Positions 50,220-58,742 of a DNA stretch of 64,000 nucleotides are shown in pieces. Within the stretch, counting starts at the first letter, position 1. Each line of letters opens with the position of its first letter. Source of the DNA: an uncultured Anaerolineae bacterium (GTDB taxonomy: Bacteria; Chloroflexota; Anaerolineae; Promineifilales; Promineifilaceae). The notes beneath the pieces were generated by a model, which saw nothing but the letters and a program-made list of their open reading frames with translations, searched no databases and was not told the origin of the DNA. The position numbers were made by a program, and so were the translations under genes. The stretch spans positions 144,148 to 208,147 of the forward strand of contig CAJQMR010000006.1 in the NCBI GenBank assembly GCA_905479495.1. The letters are read 5' to 3'.

Positions 50220-52967
50220 ATGGCCAAGAAGAAGACAACCACGCGCAAAAAGAGCACCAGCCGCAAGGCACAAGCCAAATCCCGCACCACGCGCGGGGGT
50301 ACAGGCAAACGTACGCCGCGCAAGAAAACCACGACCAGACGCAAAACAACCAGCCGGAAGAAGAGCAGCAGATCCATCAGCCTCAACGTCGCCCAAAAAG
50401 CATTGATGGTGGGTATCCTTATCATCTTCATTACCGTGATTTTGGTGCTGAGCTTGCTGTCACCTAACCAGGGGCAGCTGACGACGGCGCTGGCTGGGCT
50501 GATGGGCCGTACTTTTGGCTGGGGCAGCCTGCTGCTGCCGCTTATTACCGGTGGCCTGGGGCTTTATTTGGTGTTGTGGGGTATGGAGCAGCCGCCAGAA
50601 CTGCCCGTCTATCGCCTGACTGGGGCCGGGCTGCTTTACATTGCTTTAATGGGTTTTGCTTCCTTAACCTTGCTCATGCTGGAAAACGATTTTTTTGATC
50701 CGTGGACCATTGCCCGGGCCGAACAAGGCGGAGGCTATCTGGGTGGTCTGATTGCTTCGGTGCTGATGACGGCCGTTGGCAATCTTGGCGCTATTTTTAC
50801 CCTGACGGTGATAGCCGTCGTGGGCACGATTTTGGTTTCTGGCGTCACGCGGGAAGATATGGGCCGCTTCTTACAGCTCTTGTTTGAGCGACGGCCGTCT
50901 TTACCTGGCACCAGCAACGGCCGTACCAACCGCGAAATCCCCATCAACACAGGGCGTTCCCAGCGGACCCCCGTGACCGAAACCACACAGCCTCGCCTTA
51001 TTCCCGCCGCGCCAACCGCCGCGCCTGAAGCCGCCGCAGCCGAAGCCAAAACCGCAAAGCCGGAAGCAAAACCTACCGCCAAGCCGGCCCGCAAAGGGCG
51101 TGGTTCACGCGGCAAAACGGCCCCAGAACCAGCCGAAACGCCAACAATAGTGACGCCGGTATTTTTGGGCACAAACGGCCGTTCTCAGCAGCACAACTGG
51201 AAGCTCCCTGTCCTTGAAGAAATTTTAGAGCCTGGCACCGACCAGGACCCCAGCGGCGCAGTGATTCGCGAGCAGGTCGAAATCATCGAGCACACCCTGG
51301 AAAGCTTCGGCGCGCCCGCCACCGTGGTTGAGATCAACCAGGGGCCTACCATCACCCAATTTGGTGTGGAGCCCAGCTTCATCCAGATGCGCAGCGGCAA
51401 GCGCACCAAGGTGAAGGTGGGCAAAATTGCCGGGCTGGCCGATGACCTGACGCTGGCGCTGCACGCCCAATCGATCCGCATTCAGGCCCCGGTGCCGGGG
51501 AAAGGCTACATTGGCATCGAGGTGCCCAATCCGGCCAAGGCGCTGGTTTCTTTGCGGGATGTGATGGAAACGGCCGCATTTGGCAAGCTCAAATCCCCCC
51601 TGCGCATTGGGTTGGGGCAAGATGTCGCCGGGCAGCCCATCGTGGCCGATCTGGCTGCGATGCCCCATTTGCTCATTGCTGGAGCCACCGGTTCTGGTAA
51701 ATCGGTTTTGGTCAATGCTATTATTGCCAGCTTGCTGCTGCTCAACACGCCAGAGCAACTTAAGGTAGTGATGGTTGATCCCAAGCGGGTGGAGCTGACT
51801 GGCTACAACGGGATTCCGCACCTGGCCGCGCCGGTGGTGGTGGAGATGGACAAGGTGATTGGCGTACTGCAATGGGCCATGCGCGAGATGGACAATCGGT
51901 ACAAGATGTTTGCCGAGGCTGGCGCACGCAACATCGTTGATTACAACAAGAAGACCCGGCGGAATAAATCAATTGATCCGCTGCCATACATTGTGATTAT
52001 TATTGATGAGCTGGCCGACTTAATGATGCTCTCTCCGGAAGAAACGGAGCGCGGCGTGACCCGACTGGCCCAATTGGCCCGCGCTACCGGGATGCATATG
52101 GTGATTGCCACGCAACGGCCGTCTGTGGATGTGGTCACCGGGTTAATCAAGGCCAACTTCCCGGCCCGCGTGGCCTTTGCTGTGGCCTCTAGCACCGACA
52201 GCCGCGTTATTTTGGATGCCACCGGTGCGGAACGTTTGCTGGGGCAGGGCGATATGCTCTACCAAAGCCCAGACGCCGCCGCGCCGGTGCGTTCCCAAGG
52301 CTGCTTCGTGAGTGATGCGGAACTGAACAAGCTGATTGGCTACTGGCAGGCGGCCCGCCGCTTCAACGTCGTTTCCGCTGCTGAGAGCGTACGCGCCAAG
52401 CCTGCTGAAATTCCGGCACAGTCAGCCCCCACGCCGCCTCCCCAGGTGAAACCGCAGCCAAAAACAGAAACGCCAACCGCTAAACCAACCACGGTCGAGG
52501 CCCCTGTGGTCAATATGGGCAAATCGACGGCAAAGCCAGTTGAGGAAGATGCGCCAACGATTGTGAATCGCAAAACGGCCGAATCCCCACCAGCCCCCAA
52601 ACCGGAACCCGAACGGCCCAATCCACCCGCCCCCGCTAAGCCAGAAACGAAGCAGCAGCCTCTCTGGGAAGCGCTGCAAGAGATGGAAAATGAAGAGCCA
52701 AAGGTCGAAATTGACGATGATTTGATGCCGGAAGCCATTGAGATGGTGCGCAAGCTGAACAAGGCGTCTACTTCGCTGCTCCAGCGCCGCTTCCGCATTG
52801 GCTACACGCGCGCCGCCCGACTTATTGATGCGATGGAGGAGATGGGCATCATTGGCCCGCCCACTGGCACCAGCAAAGCACGCGAGGTGCTGCCAGTTGA
52901 TAGTGAAGCGGGAGGTGACGAGGCTGATGCTGCAGCAAACAGCCCGGCAGATGAAACAGACAGCTAA
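50220..52967 (+). CDS. ftsK: DNA translocase FtsK/SpoIIIE
   Basis: A 915-residue septal DNA pump that segregates chromosome termini. The first 55 residues are almost only Lys, Arg, Thr, Ser and Ala, like a histone H1 tail. Four membrane segments follow (about 60-215). A Pro/Ala-rich linker leads to the motor: VPNPAKALVSLRDVM, Walker A GATGSGKS (488-495), Walker B VIIIDELADLMM, and ATQRPSVDVVTGLIKANFP. A second linker of about 110 residues, also Pro/Lys-rich, separates the motor from the C-terminal gamma winged helix (STSLLQRRFRIGYTRAARLIDAMEEMGIIGP) that reads KOPS/SRS-type sequences. Confidence 0.96.
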   Translation: MAKKKTTTRKKSTSRKAQAKSRTTRGGTGKRTPRKKTTTRRKTTSRKKSSRSISLNVAQKALMVGILIIFITVILVLSLLSPNQGQLTTALAGLMGRTFGWGSLLLPLITGGLGLYLVLWGMEQPPELPVYRLTGAGLLYIALMGFASLTLLMLENDFFDPWTIARAEQGGGYLGGLIASVLMTAVGNLGAIFTLTVIAVVGTILVSGVTREDMGRFLQLLFERRPSLPGTSNGRTNREIPINTGRSQRTPVTETTQPRLIPAAPTAAPEAAAAEAKTAKPEAKPTAKPARKGRGSRGKTAPEPAETPTIVTPVFLGTNGRSQQHNWKLPVLEEILEPGTDQDPSGAVIREQVEIIEHTLESFGAPATVVEINQGPTITQFGVEPSFIQMRSGKRTKVKVGKIAGLADDLTLALHAQSIRIQAPVPGKGYIGIEVPNPAKALVSLRDVMETAAFGKLKSPLRIGLGQDVAGQPIVADLAAMPHLLIAGATGSGKSVLVNAIIASLLLLNTPEQLKVVMVDPKRVELTGYNGIPHLAAPVVVEMDKVIGVLQWAMREMDNRYKMFAEAGARNIVDYNKKTRRNKSIDPLPYIVIIIDELADLMMLSPEETERGVTRLAQLARATGMHMVIATQRPSVDVVTGLIKANFPARVAFAVASSTDSRVILDATGAERLLGQGDMLYQSPDAAAPVRSQGCFVSDAELNKLIGYWQAARRFNVVSAAESVRAKPAEIPAQSAPTPPPQVKPQPKTETPTAKPTTVEAPVVNMGKSTAKPVEEDAPTIVNRKTAESPPAPKPEPERPNPPAPAKPETKQQPLWEALQEMENEEPKVEIDDDLMPEAIEMVRKLNKASTSLLQRRFRIGYTRAARLIDAMEEMGIIGPPTGTSKAREVLPVDSEAGGDEADAAANSPADETDS

Positions 52968-52970
52968 GGT

Positions 52971-53828
52971 ATGAACCTGTCCACAACCGGCCTCCGTCTT
53001 GCTTCTAATGCGCCGATTGACCTCCAACTACACACCGTCCAAAGTGATGGCCGTTGGACGGTGGAATCCTTGTTCGACTATTTGCTTGGCGAGCAGTTTG
53101 GTCTGGTGGCGGTTACGGATCATGATCGTGTGGATACGGCCGTTCCCATCCAAACATTAGCCCAGAAAAAACGGTTACCCGTCCTCGTCGCCGTGGAAAT
53201 GTCCACTAGCTGGCAAGGCAAACTGGTCGATCTGCTTTGCTTTGGCTTTGATCCAAATTCAGGTTCCCTCAGTGAGCTGGCCCAAGACCTGGTGCGCCGT
53301 CAGCAAGAGAACACCCAAGAAGTTTTCGAAAATATAGAGCAGCAAGGGTATCGTTTTTCCCCGGATGCCTTGCCTACCATTTTGGCCAAACCCAGCGCCC
53401 AGCATCCCCATGCCTTATTCAACTTGCTTAAAGAGCATGGCTACGGTCTCGGCGATCCGTCCGCTGGGAAACTTATGATGGATGCTGGTTTCAAATATAT
53501 CACCAACAATCCGACGGCAGTTGCGACGGCCGCTCACCAGAGTGGCGGCATTTGTCTGCTTGCTCACCCAGGCCGGACAGATGGCTTCATGACCTTTGAT
53601 GAACAGCTGCTAGACAAATTTCGCCAGGAGGTTCCGATTGATGGCCTTGAGGTTTACTATCCGCTGCACACATCAGGGCAAACCGCGATGTATCAGGCGT
53701 ATGCTCAGCGCCATCACCTGCTGACTAGCGCGGGGTCTGACTCTCATGGACCAGATAAGCCACCCATTAAATATCAAGCTGAATTGTGTCGTACCCTTTT
53801 GGAACGCCTAGGCATCCAGATAGCGTAA
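52971..53828 (+). CDS. PHP-domain phosphoesterase
   Basis: A 285-residue metal-dependent phosphoesterase of the TrpH/RNase AM type. PHP metal motifs: LQLHTVQSDGRW (motif I), AVTDHDRVDTA (motif II), VAVEMST (motif III), LLAHPGRTDG, and SAGSDSHGPDKP (motif IV). Relatives remove nucleotides from the 5' end of short RNAs or hydrolyse 3',5'-bisnucleotides. It starts 3 bp behind the ftsK stop with AAGG overlapping the stop, so it is co-transcribed with ftsK. Confidence 0.88.
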   Translation: MNLSTTGLRLASNAPIDLQLHTVQSDGRWTVESLFDYLLGEQFGLVAVTDHDRVDTAVPIQTLAQKKRLPVLVAVEMSTSWQGKLVDLLCFGFDPNSGSLSELAQDLVRRQQENTQEVFENIEQQGYRFSPDALPTILAKPSAQHPHALFNLLKEHGYGLGDPSAGKLMMDAGFKYITNNPTAVATAAHQSGGICLLAHPGRTDGFMTFDEQLLDKFRQEVPIDGLEVYYPLHTSGQTAMYQAYAQRHHLLTSAGSDSHGPDKPPIKYQAELCRTLLERLGIQIA

Positions 53829-53960
53829 CAAGTCAGCCTCATAGATAAAGAGTGATCATTCTGAGATGCCTACCCCTCTTGCTGAATCTTCCCAAAACTC
53901 AGTGGACAAATTGCCTAAACAGCCTATGATCAAGGCCAAAACAACAATAAGGTTTTGACA

Positions 53961-54671
53961 ATGGCACATCTACAAGGACAAGAACGCGCACAGTACGTGC
54001 AGAACATGTTTGCCCGCATTGCGGGCCGCTATGATTTGATGAACCGGCTGATGACCGGCGGGCAAGATATTCGCTGGCGTCGGTATGTAATTCAGCAAGC
54101 CCAGTTGCCGCAAAACGGCCGTCTCCTGGACATCGCTACCGGCACGGGAGATATTGCCCTGGAGGGATTGCACCAGGTGCCCAGCATTCAAGCCGTTGGC
54201 GGCGACTTTACGGTGGAGATGATGCAGGCGGGTAAGCAAATTCCAGAGCGGCAGCCGATCCAGTGGGTGGGGTCAGACACGCTGGCGTTGCCCTTCCCCA
54301 ATGACTATTTTGATGCGGTGACCTCTGGCTTCCTCATGCGCAATGTGATTGACGTGCCGGGCGCGTTCCGCGAGCAGATGAGGGTGACAAAGCCTGGCGG
54401 GCGTGTCGTGGTGTTGGAATCTAGCCCGCCGAAGAAGAATTGGTTACGGCCGTTTATCCTCATCCACCTCAACCATGTTATCCCGCTACTGGGCAAGCTC
54501 ATTACTGGCGAATCAGACGCGTACCGCTATCTGCCAGACAGCACACAGCAGTTTAAAGACCCAGACACCCTGGCCGACATCATGCGCCAGACTGGCTTCC
54601 AGAACGTCATATACAAGCTGTTCATGTTTGGCACCGTGGCCATCCACAGCGGGCAAAAGCCCATTGACTAA
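53961..54671 (+). CDS. menG: Demethylmenaquinone/ubiquinone C-methyltransferase
   Basis: A 236-residue SAM-dependent methyltransferase of the UbiE/MenG type, completing quinone biosynthesis. Landmarks are QYVQNMFARIAGRYDLMNRLMTGGQDIRWRR, LLDIATGTGDIALE (SAM motif I), and VTSGFLMRNVIDVPGAFREQMRVTKPGGRVVVLE. The ATG has AAGG at 8 nt. In a Chloroflexota-like host menaquinone is the expected product. The gene stands alone between a 132-bp gap and a repeat hairpin. Confidence 0.92.
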   Translation: MAHLQGQERAQYVQNMFARIAGRYDLMNRLMTGGQDIRWRRYVIQQAQLPQNGRLLDIATGTGDIALEGLHQVPSIQAVGGDFTVEMMQAGKQIPERQPIQWVGSDTLALPFPNDYFDAVTSGFLMRNVIDVPGAFREQMRVTKPGGRVVVLESSPPKKNWLRPFILIHLNHVIPLLGKLITGESDAYRYLPDSTQQFKDPDTLADIMRQTGFQNVIYKLFMFGTVAIHSGQKPID

Positions 54672-54696
54672 AAGCCAAAGTTAGCAGCATCGTAAG

Positions 54697-54783
54697 CGAG
54701 TTTTAGTATCGTGTGCGAGTGGCGAGTTTGCGAGTAAGGTTGTTCACTCGCCATCTCGCAAACTGGCAAACTCGCAAACAAAA
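54697..54783. repeat. Intergenic short-word hairpin repeat (GCGAGTT type)
   Basis: GTGCGAGTGGCGAGTTTGCGAG against CTCGCCATCTCGCAAAC and TGGCAAACTCGC, period 7-8 nt. It resembles the repeat at 2603-2680. It runs to the next start codon. Confidence 0.75.
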
Positions 54784-55527
54784 ATGACTAATTCACCTCT
54801 CAAGCTCACCCAAATTTCGCCCAACGTCTGGATTTTGCCACGTCACCCGGATAAAAACCGGGTGCAGGCTACCGTGGGGATGGTGCTCACCGCTAAGCAA
54901 ACGATCCTCATCGATGCAGGCAACAGCTTGCAGCTGGCGCGACAAATTCAGGCCGCGCTGGCGGCGATAGACGCACCGCCCATCAGCCATATCATTTACA
55001 CGCACCACCATTGGGACCACTCGTTTGGCGCTTGCGTTTATGGCGTGCCCGTGATTGCCCATCAGTTGAGCCGCCAATTTTTAAGCCAGATGCAGCAAGA
55101 AAACGTCGGCGAAGCTTATTTGCGCACCAAAGTGGAGCGCAATCCTAAATTGATTTTGGATTGGACGGCCGAAGATTGGGCTGAATTTGAACTCGTGCTG
55201 CCAGAAATCACTTACGAGGGGCAGAAGCGGCTGCAATTTGATGATGTGTCGCTGGAGCTGGTGTCTGTGGGCGGAATTCATGCCGCCGATTCCACCGTCA
55301 TCAAAGTGGTGAATGAGGGCGTTATGTTTCTAGGTGACTGCTACTACCCCGCCCCTCGCTATGAAGAGCCCACCGACCAGATGTTGGACATGGCGATGCT
55401 AGCGAATCTTCTGGATGAACAGTATGATCACTACATCGACGGGCACAACGCGCCAATGCAAACGCGCCATGTGCGCCGCATTTTGCGCTCACAGGCGCTG
55501 CTGGCCCGCCTAAACAGCAGTAGATGA
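54784..55527 (+). CDS. Metallo-beta-lactamase-fold hydrolase
   Basis: A 247-residue binuclear metal hydrolase. The HxHxDH signature appears as IIYTHHHWDHSFG (about residue 76), with TILIDAGNS before it and VGGIHAADSTVIKV (His ligand) and FLGDCYYPAP (Asp ligand) after it; YIDGHNAPM supplies the last His. The substrate is unknown. No ribosome-binding site is evident before the ATG because the repeat runs into it. A 218-residue unknown gene follows after 21 bp. Confidence 0.87.
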   Translation: MTNSPLKLTQISPNVWILPRHPDKNRVQATVGMVLTAKQTILIDAGNSLQLARQIQAALAAIDAPPISHIIYTHHHWDHSFGACVYGVPVIAHQLSRQFLSQMQQENVGEAYLRTKVERNPKLILDWTAEDWAEFELVLPEITYEGQKRLQFDDVSLELVSVGGIHAADSTVIKVVNEGVMFLGDCYYPAPRYEEPTDQMLDMAMLANLLDEQYDHYIDGHNAPMQTRHVRRILRSQALLARLNSSR

Positions 55528-55548
55528 GAAATTATTCAGGAAAACTCA

Positions 55549-56205
55549 ATGCTCGACTTATCCCATGAACCCGATTTAGGGTATATCTTTTATCCACTTG
55601 ATGCCCCCCATCATCCTGGCCATCCCCGGCTGGATGTCATCATTCCGGCAACACCCACATACCGGCATTTTGATCCGCAAAAGGTTCGGTTTCAGATCGC
55701 GTCACAAGCTGGTGGGATGACACAACTCACCATTCATCATCCCTGGACATTTGGTCAATCATATCGCGTTTGTGCCGGACGAATCTTTGTGACGGACCGT
55801 GTTCCGAAAGTGGTAGAGGCGTTTTCTTTTGGGGGTGAACTGCAAATTCTTTCTGATACCGAACATACGGTTTGTGCTCTCACTTCGACGGCCCCTATCT
55901 TTGCTTTAATTGAACTGGACGATTTGCCCATGTGGATAACGGCCGAAGTAGAAGGATTGTTAGCCCGTCAAAAAGCGCATTGGAATCCGCTGCTGCCGCA
56001 TGATTTTGAAACGCACCTGGCGACGCTGGATCCGCTGCTTCTCTACGCCAGCTGTCTACAAATGCTTCAGCAGCAAACCTGGCCAGCACAAAGCAGCCCG
56101 GAAGCTGACGGACCGCATTTTGTACAGGCAGAAATCAAGCGGTTGCGGGCGGAAGGGATGTGGCCGGCAGTTGTGCCATCATTAGATAAATTGTTTGCTT
56201 CGTAG
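55549..56205 (+). CDS. Hypothetical protein
   Basis: A 218-residue soluble protein that I do not recognise. The first 100 residues are rich in His and Pro (LDAPHHPGHPRLDV) and beta-strand-like; the second half is helical (LLARQKAHWNPLLPHDFETHLATLDPLLLYASCLQML). No motif for catalysis is visible. GGAAAA precedes the ATG. It sits 21 bp behind the metallo-hydrolase gene and probably shares its transcript. Confidence 0.6.
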   Translation: MLDLSHEPDLGYIFYPLDAPHHPGHPRLDVIIPATPTYRHFDPQKVRFQIASQAGGMTQLTIHHPWTFGQSYRVCAGRIFVTDRVPKVVEAFSFGGELQILSDTEHTVCALTSTAPIFALIELDDLPMWITAEVEGLLARQKAHWNPLLPHDFETHLATLDPLLLYASCLQMLQQQTWPAQSSPEADGPHFVQAEIKRLRAEGMWPAVVPSLDKLFAS

Positions 56206-56297
56206 CCCAATGCGTTGAGAAGCGGGGTTACGGTTTTACTCTGTCTGCCAGTCGCGAGATTTAAGCAATGTGTAAGAATTGTTACATTCCGGTTGGG

Positions 56298-56303
56298 TAT
56301 ACT
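56298..56303 (+). promoter_or_regulatory. -10 box directly before the DsbA-like gene
   Basis: TATACT ends 7 nt before ATG 56311, fitting a leaderless transcript. No convincing -35 box is at 16-18 bp. Confidence 0.4.
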
Positions 56304-56310
56304 AAAGGGT

Positions 56311-57090
56311 ATGAGACGATTTTATTGGTTGACCCTTATTGCCTTCATTTTGACGGCCTGTACCCCAACGACAGAAACGGCCGTTTCTCCCCAACCTTCA
56401 CCTGAAACGGCCGTCCTTCCCACTGCCACCATTCCCCCACCTGTTATTGTCGAAAAAAGCACAATTGTGGCTGATGCAACGGCCGTTCCTGATCCCACCG
56501 CCACCATTGTCGTTGAAGCTGAACCTGTGGTTGAAGAGGTTGCTGGTGAAACTGGCGTGGTTAGCGGACGCACGGAAGACGGCGCATTTTTTCTGGGCGA
56601 CCCCAATGCTCCCATCACGCACATCGATTATTCGGATTTTCTTTGAGGCAGCTGCCGTGCCTACGTGTTAGGCACAGAGCCAGACATCATTGCCAACTAT
56701 GTAGAAACTGGCCGGGTGAAGCTAATCTTTTGGCCCGTGCTCAATCACGGTGACCCTAGCGTCTACTCGACGCTCACGGCCGAATGCATGGGTCAACAAG
56801 ACCCCGAGCTGTTTTGGGTAGTACATGAATATTTGTTTGAGAATCAGGCTGATTTGTGGCGCGCAGACCGGGATTATTACGTGAATACGGCCGTATCCCT
56901 GGGAGCAGATCAGACACAGTTTGAAGCTTGCTATGATGGGCCAGACGGCATTGCCACCGTGCTGGAGCTGGACAATATTCGCCGCCAGCGCAGCATTTTC
57001 AGCCAACCAATTTTTGATATTAATGGGGAAATTTTTGTGGGAGCGCAACCTTACGACGATTTCGCTGCCATTTTTGATGCCCTACCATAA
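56311..57090 (+). CDS. DsbA-like thioredoxin-fold lipoprotein with in-frame TGA at the redox Cys: candidate selenoprotein
   Basis: Read through the TGA at 56644-56646, this is a 259-residue protein. A lipoprotein signal (RRFYWLTLIAFILTAC) and a Thr/Pro/Val linker precede a DsbA-like domain: ITHIDYSDFL-TGA-GSCRAYV (TGA is codon 112). DsbA relatives read SDFxCxxC here, so the TGA replaces exactly the first catalytic Cys, giving U-G-S-C. Downstream family features persist in frame: TEPDIIANYVETGRVKLIFWPV, FWVVHEYLFENQ, FSQPIFDINGEIFVGAQPYDDF with the cis-Pro. The TGA is followed by a 7-bp stem-loop of SECIS type. Alternatives are a nonsense-mutated gene or sequence error. No selenium genes are in the window. 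Confidence 0.8.
56657..56675 (+). promoter_or_regulatory. Candidate bacterial SECIS hairpin
   Basis: GTGCCTA (56657-56663) pairs perfectly with TAGGCAC (56669-56675) around loop CGTGT. The loop begins 18 nt after the last base of TGA 56644-56646 and has G in its first two positions. These agree with the consensus for bacterial SECIS elements (loop 3-14 nt, stem at least 4 bp, G among the first two loop bases, 16-37 nt from UGA). Confidence 0.65.
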
Positions 57091-57186
57091 CAGAAACATA
57101 ACTTTTGATTATTGCTTCCTCTGTAACCGCTGGCCAAACGTACTAACTAGTTGCCTTCTCTGGGTTGCTGTATTAGTATTCAAGTT

Positions 57187-57909
57187 ATGTTCATTGGGAA
57201 TACAGAAGATAGTGCAGCTAAGTTGCTCGTTGTTGACGACAATATCTCCATTTTGCGTGCTGTAGAGACGGCATTGCGCCGGGAAGCTTTTGTGGTGCAT
57301 ACGGCCGTATCTGGTGAAGAAGCATTGTCCGTCATCTCTCGCACGGGACTGCCCCATTTGGCCATCATTGATTTAAATATGCCAGGCATGGATGGGTTTG
57401 AGCTGTGCGAAGCCATTCACGAATTCTCCGATCTGCCCATTATTATGCTCACCGCCATCGACGATGAAGAAACGGTGGTGTTTGGTCTGGATCGTTACGC
57501 AGAGGATTATATCGTGAAGCCGTTCCGTCCGGCGGAACTGGTGGCGCGGGTGCGGCGCGTGCTGCGTCGTATGGGGGATTTTGCCTATACGCTGGAGCCA
57601 GTTATCAAGGTGGACGAAGATTTACAGGTTGATTTTCCCAACCGTAAGGCGTTTGTGCGGGAACGGCCGGTACAGCTTACCCCCACTGAGGCAAAATTAC
57701 TCTACATCCTCATGCGCAATGCTGGGCGCACGGTGACCAATGGCTTTTTGCTGCGTCGTGTCTGGCCGATGGACGATGCCTTTGAAGATCGGCTGCATAC
57801 CCATATCTACCGCTTACGCCGTAAAATTGAAGTTTCCCCCAAAGACCCCCATTACATCATTTCTGATTGGGGGACAGGCTACAGTTTTTTGTCCCATCAA
57901 GAAGCATAA
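57187..57909 (+). CDS. OmpR-family response regulator
   Basis: A 240-residue two-component regulator. Receiver domain: LLVVDDNISILRAVE (acidic pair), IIDLNMPGMDGFELC (phospho-accepting Asp), IIMLTAIDDEE, and DYIVKPFRPAELVARV (Lys). DNA-binding winged helix: VQLTPTEAKLLYILMRNAGRTVTNGFLLRRVW ... RLHTHIYRLRRKIEV ... HYIISDWGTGYSF. No histidine kinase lies next to it, so it is an orphan. A promoter TTGCCT (57151), 17 bp, TAGTAT (57174) ends 7 nt before the ATG, another leaderless candidate. Confidence 0.93.
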   Translation: MFIGNTEDSAAKLLVVDDNISILRAVETALRREAFVVHTAVSGEEALSVISRTGLPHLAIIDLNMPGMDGFELCEAIHEFSDLPIIMLTAIDDEETVVFGLDRYAEDYIVKPFRPAELVARVRRVLRRMGDFAYTLEPVIKVDEDLQVDFPNRKAFVRERPVQLTPTEAKLLYILMRNAGRTVTNGFLLRRVWPMDDAFEDRLHTHIYRLRRKIEVSPKDPHYIISDWGTGYSFLSHQEA

Positions 57910-57949
57910 TAATCCACTTGTCATTCCTGCGCAGGCGGAATCTACTTCC

Positions 57950-58603
57950 CTAAAACCAACGATCAAAATTAGTTAACACATCCTCAAGCGAGCGATAAAG
58001 GTAGTCTACGTGGCTGAAATCGGCCGTTTTTGTTTGGGCATTGGGAATGGCAATCACGGTCATGCCCGCGTTTGCTGCGGCCTGGCTGCCAGGTCCAGAA
58101 TCTTCTAGCGCTAGGCAATCTTGGGGCGCGATGCCCAGGCGTTCCGCCGCCAAAAGGTAAATTGCCGGATTGGGCTTACCATGGGTCACCTCGTCCCCGG
58201 CGGCGATGGCCTGGCACTGTTCTTGCAGGCCTAACTGCTGCAAAATTTCAATGGCGTGGGCGCGTGGGCTAGAGGTGGCCACAGCCCAGGGAATGTTGCG
58301 GCGGGCAATTTCGGCATGCAGGGCGTGCAGTCCGGGCATGGTGGGCACGCCGTTGGCCCGAATCTGGCTGTAAATGGCCGCCCGCTTGCTGATAATGGTG
58401 GGCACTGCTTCTGGCAGGTTAAACAGTTCTTTGATAACCGGCGTACTCACATCGGCCCGCAGCCCAATAATGTTTTGCACGATCTCTTCGCTAAGCTGAT
58501 GGCCATACGGCCGTAAATATTCATCCCACGCTTGTTGTGACAATGGTTCACTATCCACCATCAATCCATCCATATCGAAAACAATTGCTTTGAGCTGGCT
58601 CAC
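57950..58603 (-). CDS. HAD-superfamily phosphatase/phosphomutase-like
   Basis: A 217-residue HAD hydrolase of the beta-phosphoglucomutase/Gph-like branch. Motif I FDMDGLMVDSE, the cap domain from about residue 15 to 90, motif II ATSSPRAHA, motif III GKPNPAIYLLAAERLG, and motif IV ALEDSGPGSQAAANAGMTVIAI are all intact. Substrate cannot be told. It is convergent with the response regulator. Confidence 0.9.
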   Translation of the reverse strand: MSQLKAIVFDMDGLMVDSEPLSQQAWDEYLRPYGHQLSEEIVQNIIGLRADVSTPVIKELFNLPEAVPTIISKRAAIYSQIRANGVPTMPGLHALHAEIARRNIPWAVATSSPRAHAIEILQQLGLQEQCQAIAAGDEVTHGKPNPAIYLLAAERLGIAPQDCLALEDSGPGSQAAANAGMTVIAIPNAQTKTADFSHVDYLYRSLEDVLTNFDRWF

Positions 58604-58621
58604 ATTATGCCCCCATTTAAA

Positions 58622-58676
58622 TTTCCCCGGAAACTATGTTCCAGATTACCTGTCTGACGGGAAGTTTTCAGGGAAA
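58622..58676. repeat. Inverted repeat, TTTCCCCGGAAACT type
   Basis: TTTCCCCGGAAACT (58622-58635) and AGTTTTCAGGGAAA (58663-58676) pair with two imperfections. It is related to the element at 39776-39828 and has a loop of similar size. Confidence 0.55.
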
Positions 58677-58742
58677 TGGTGTTTTTGAAGATCATCGGCG
58701 GGGATTTTACCGTTTCTGTGTTTTTCTGGCATCCCACGTAAA

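Noticed and set aside
56665..57090. Separate short gene beginning at GTG 56665
   Set aside because: It is in the same frame as the lipoprotein ORF upstream of the TGA, has no ribosome-binding site, and starts inside the thioredoxin-fold domain; read-through or a broken gene explains it better.
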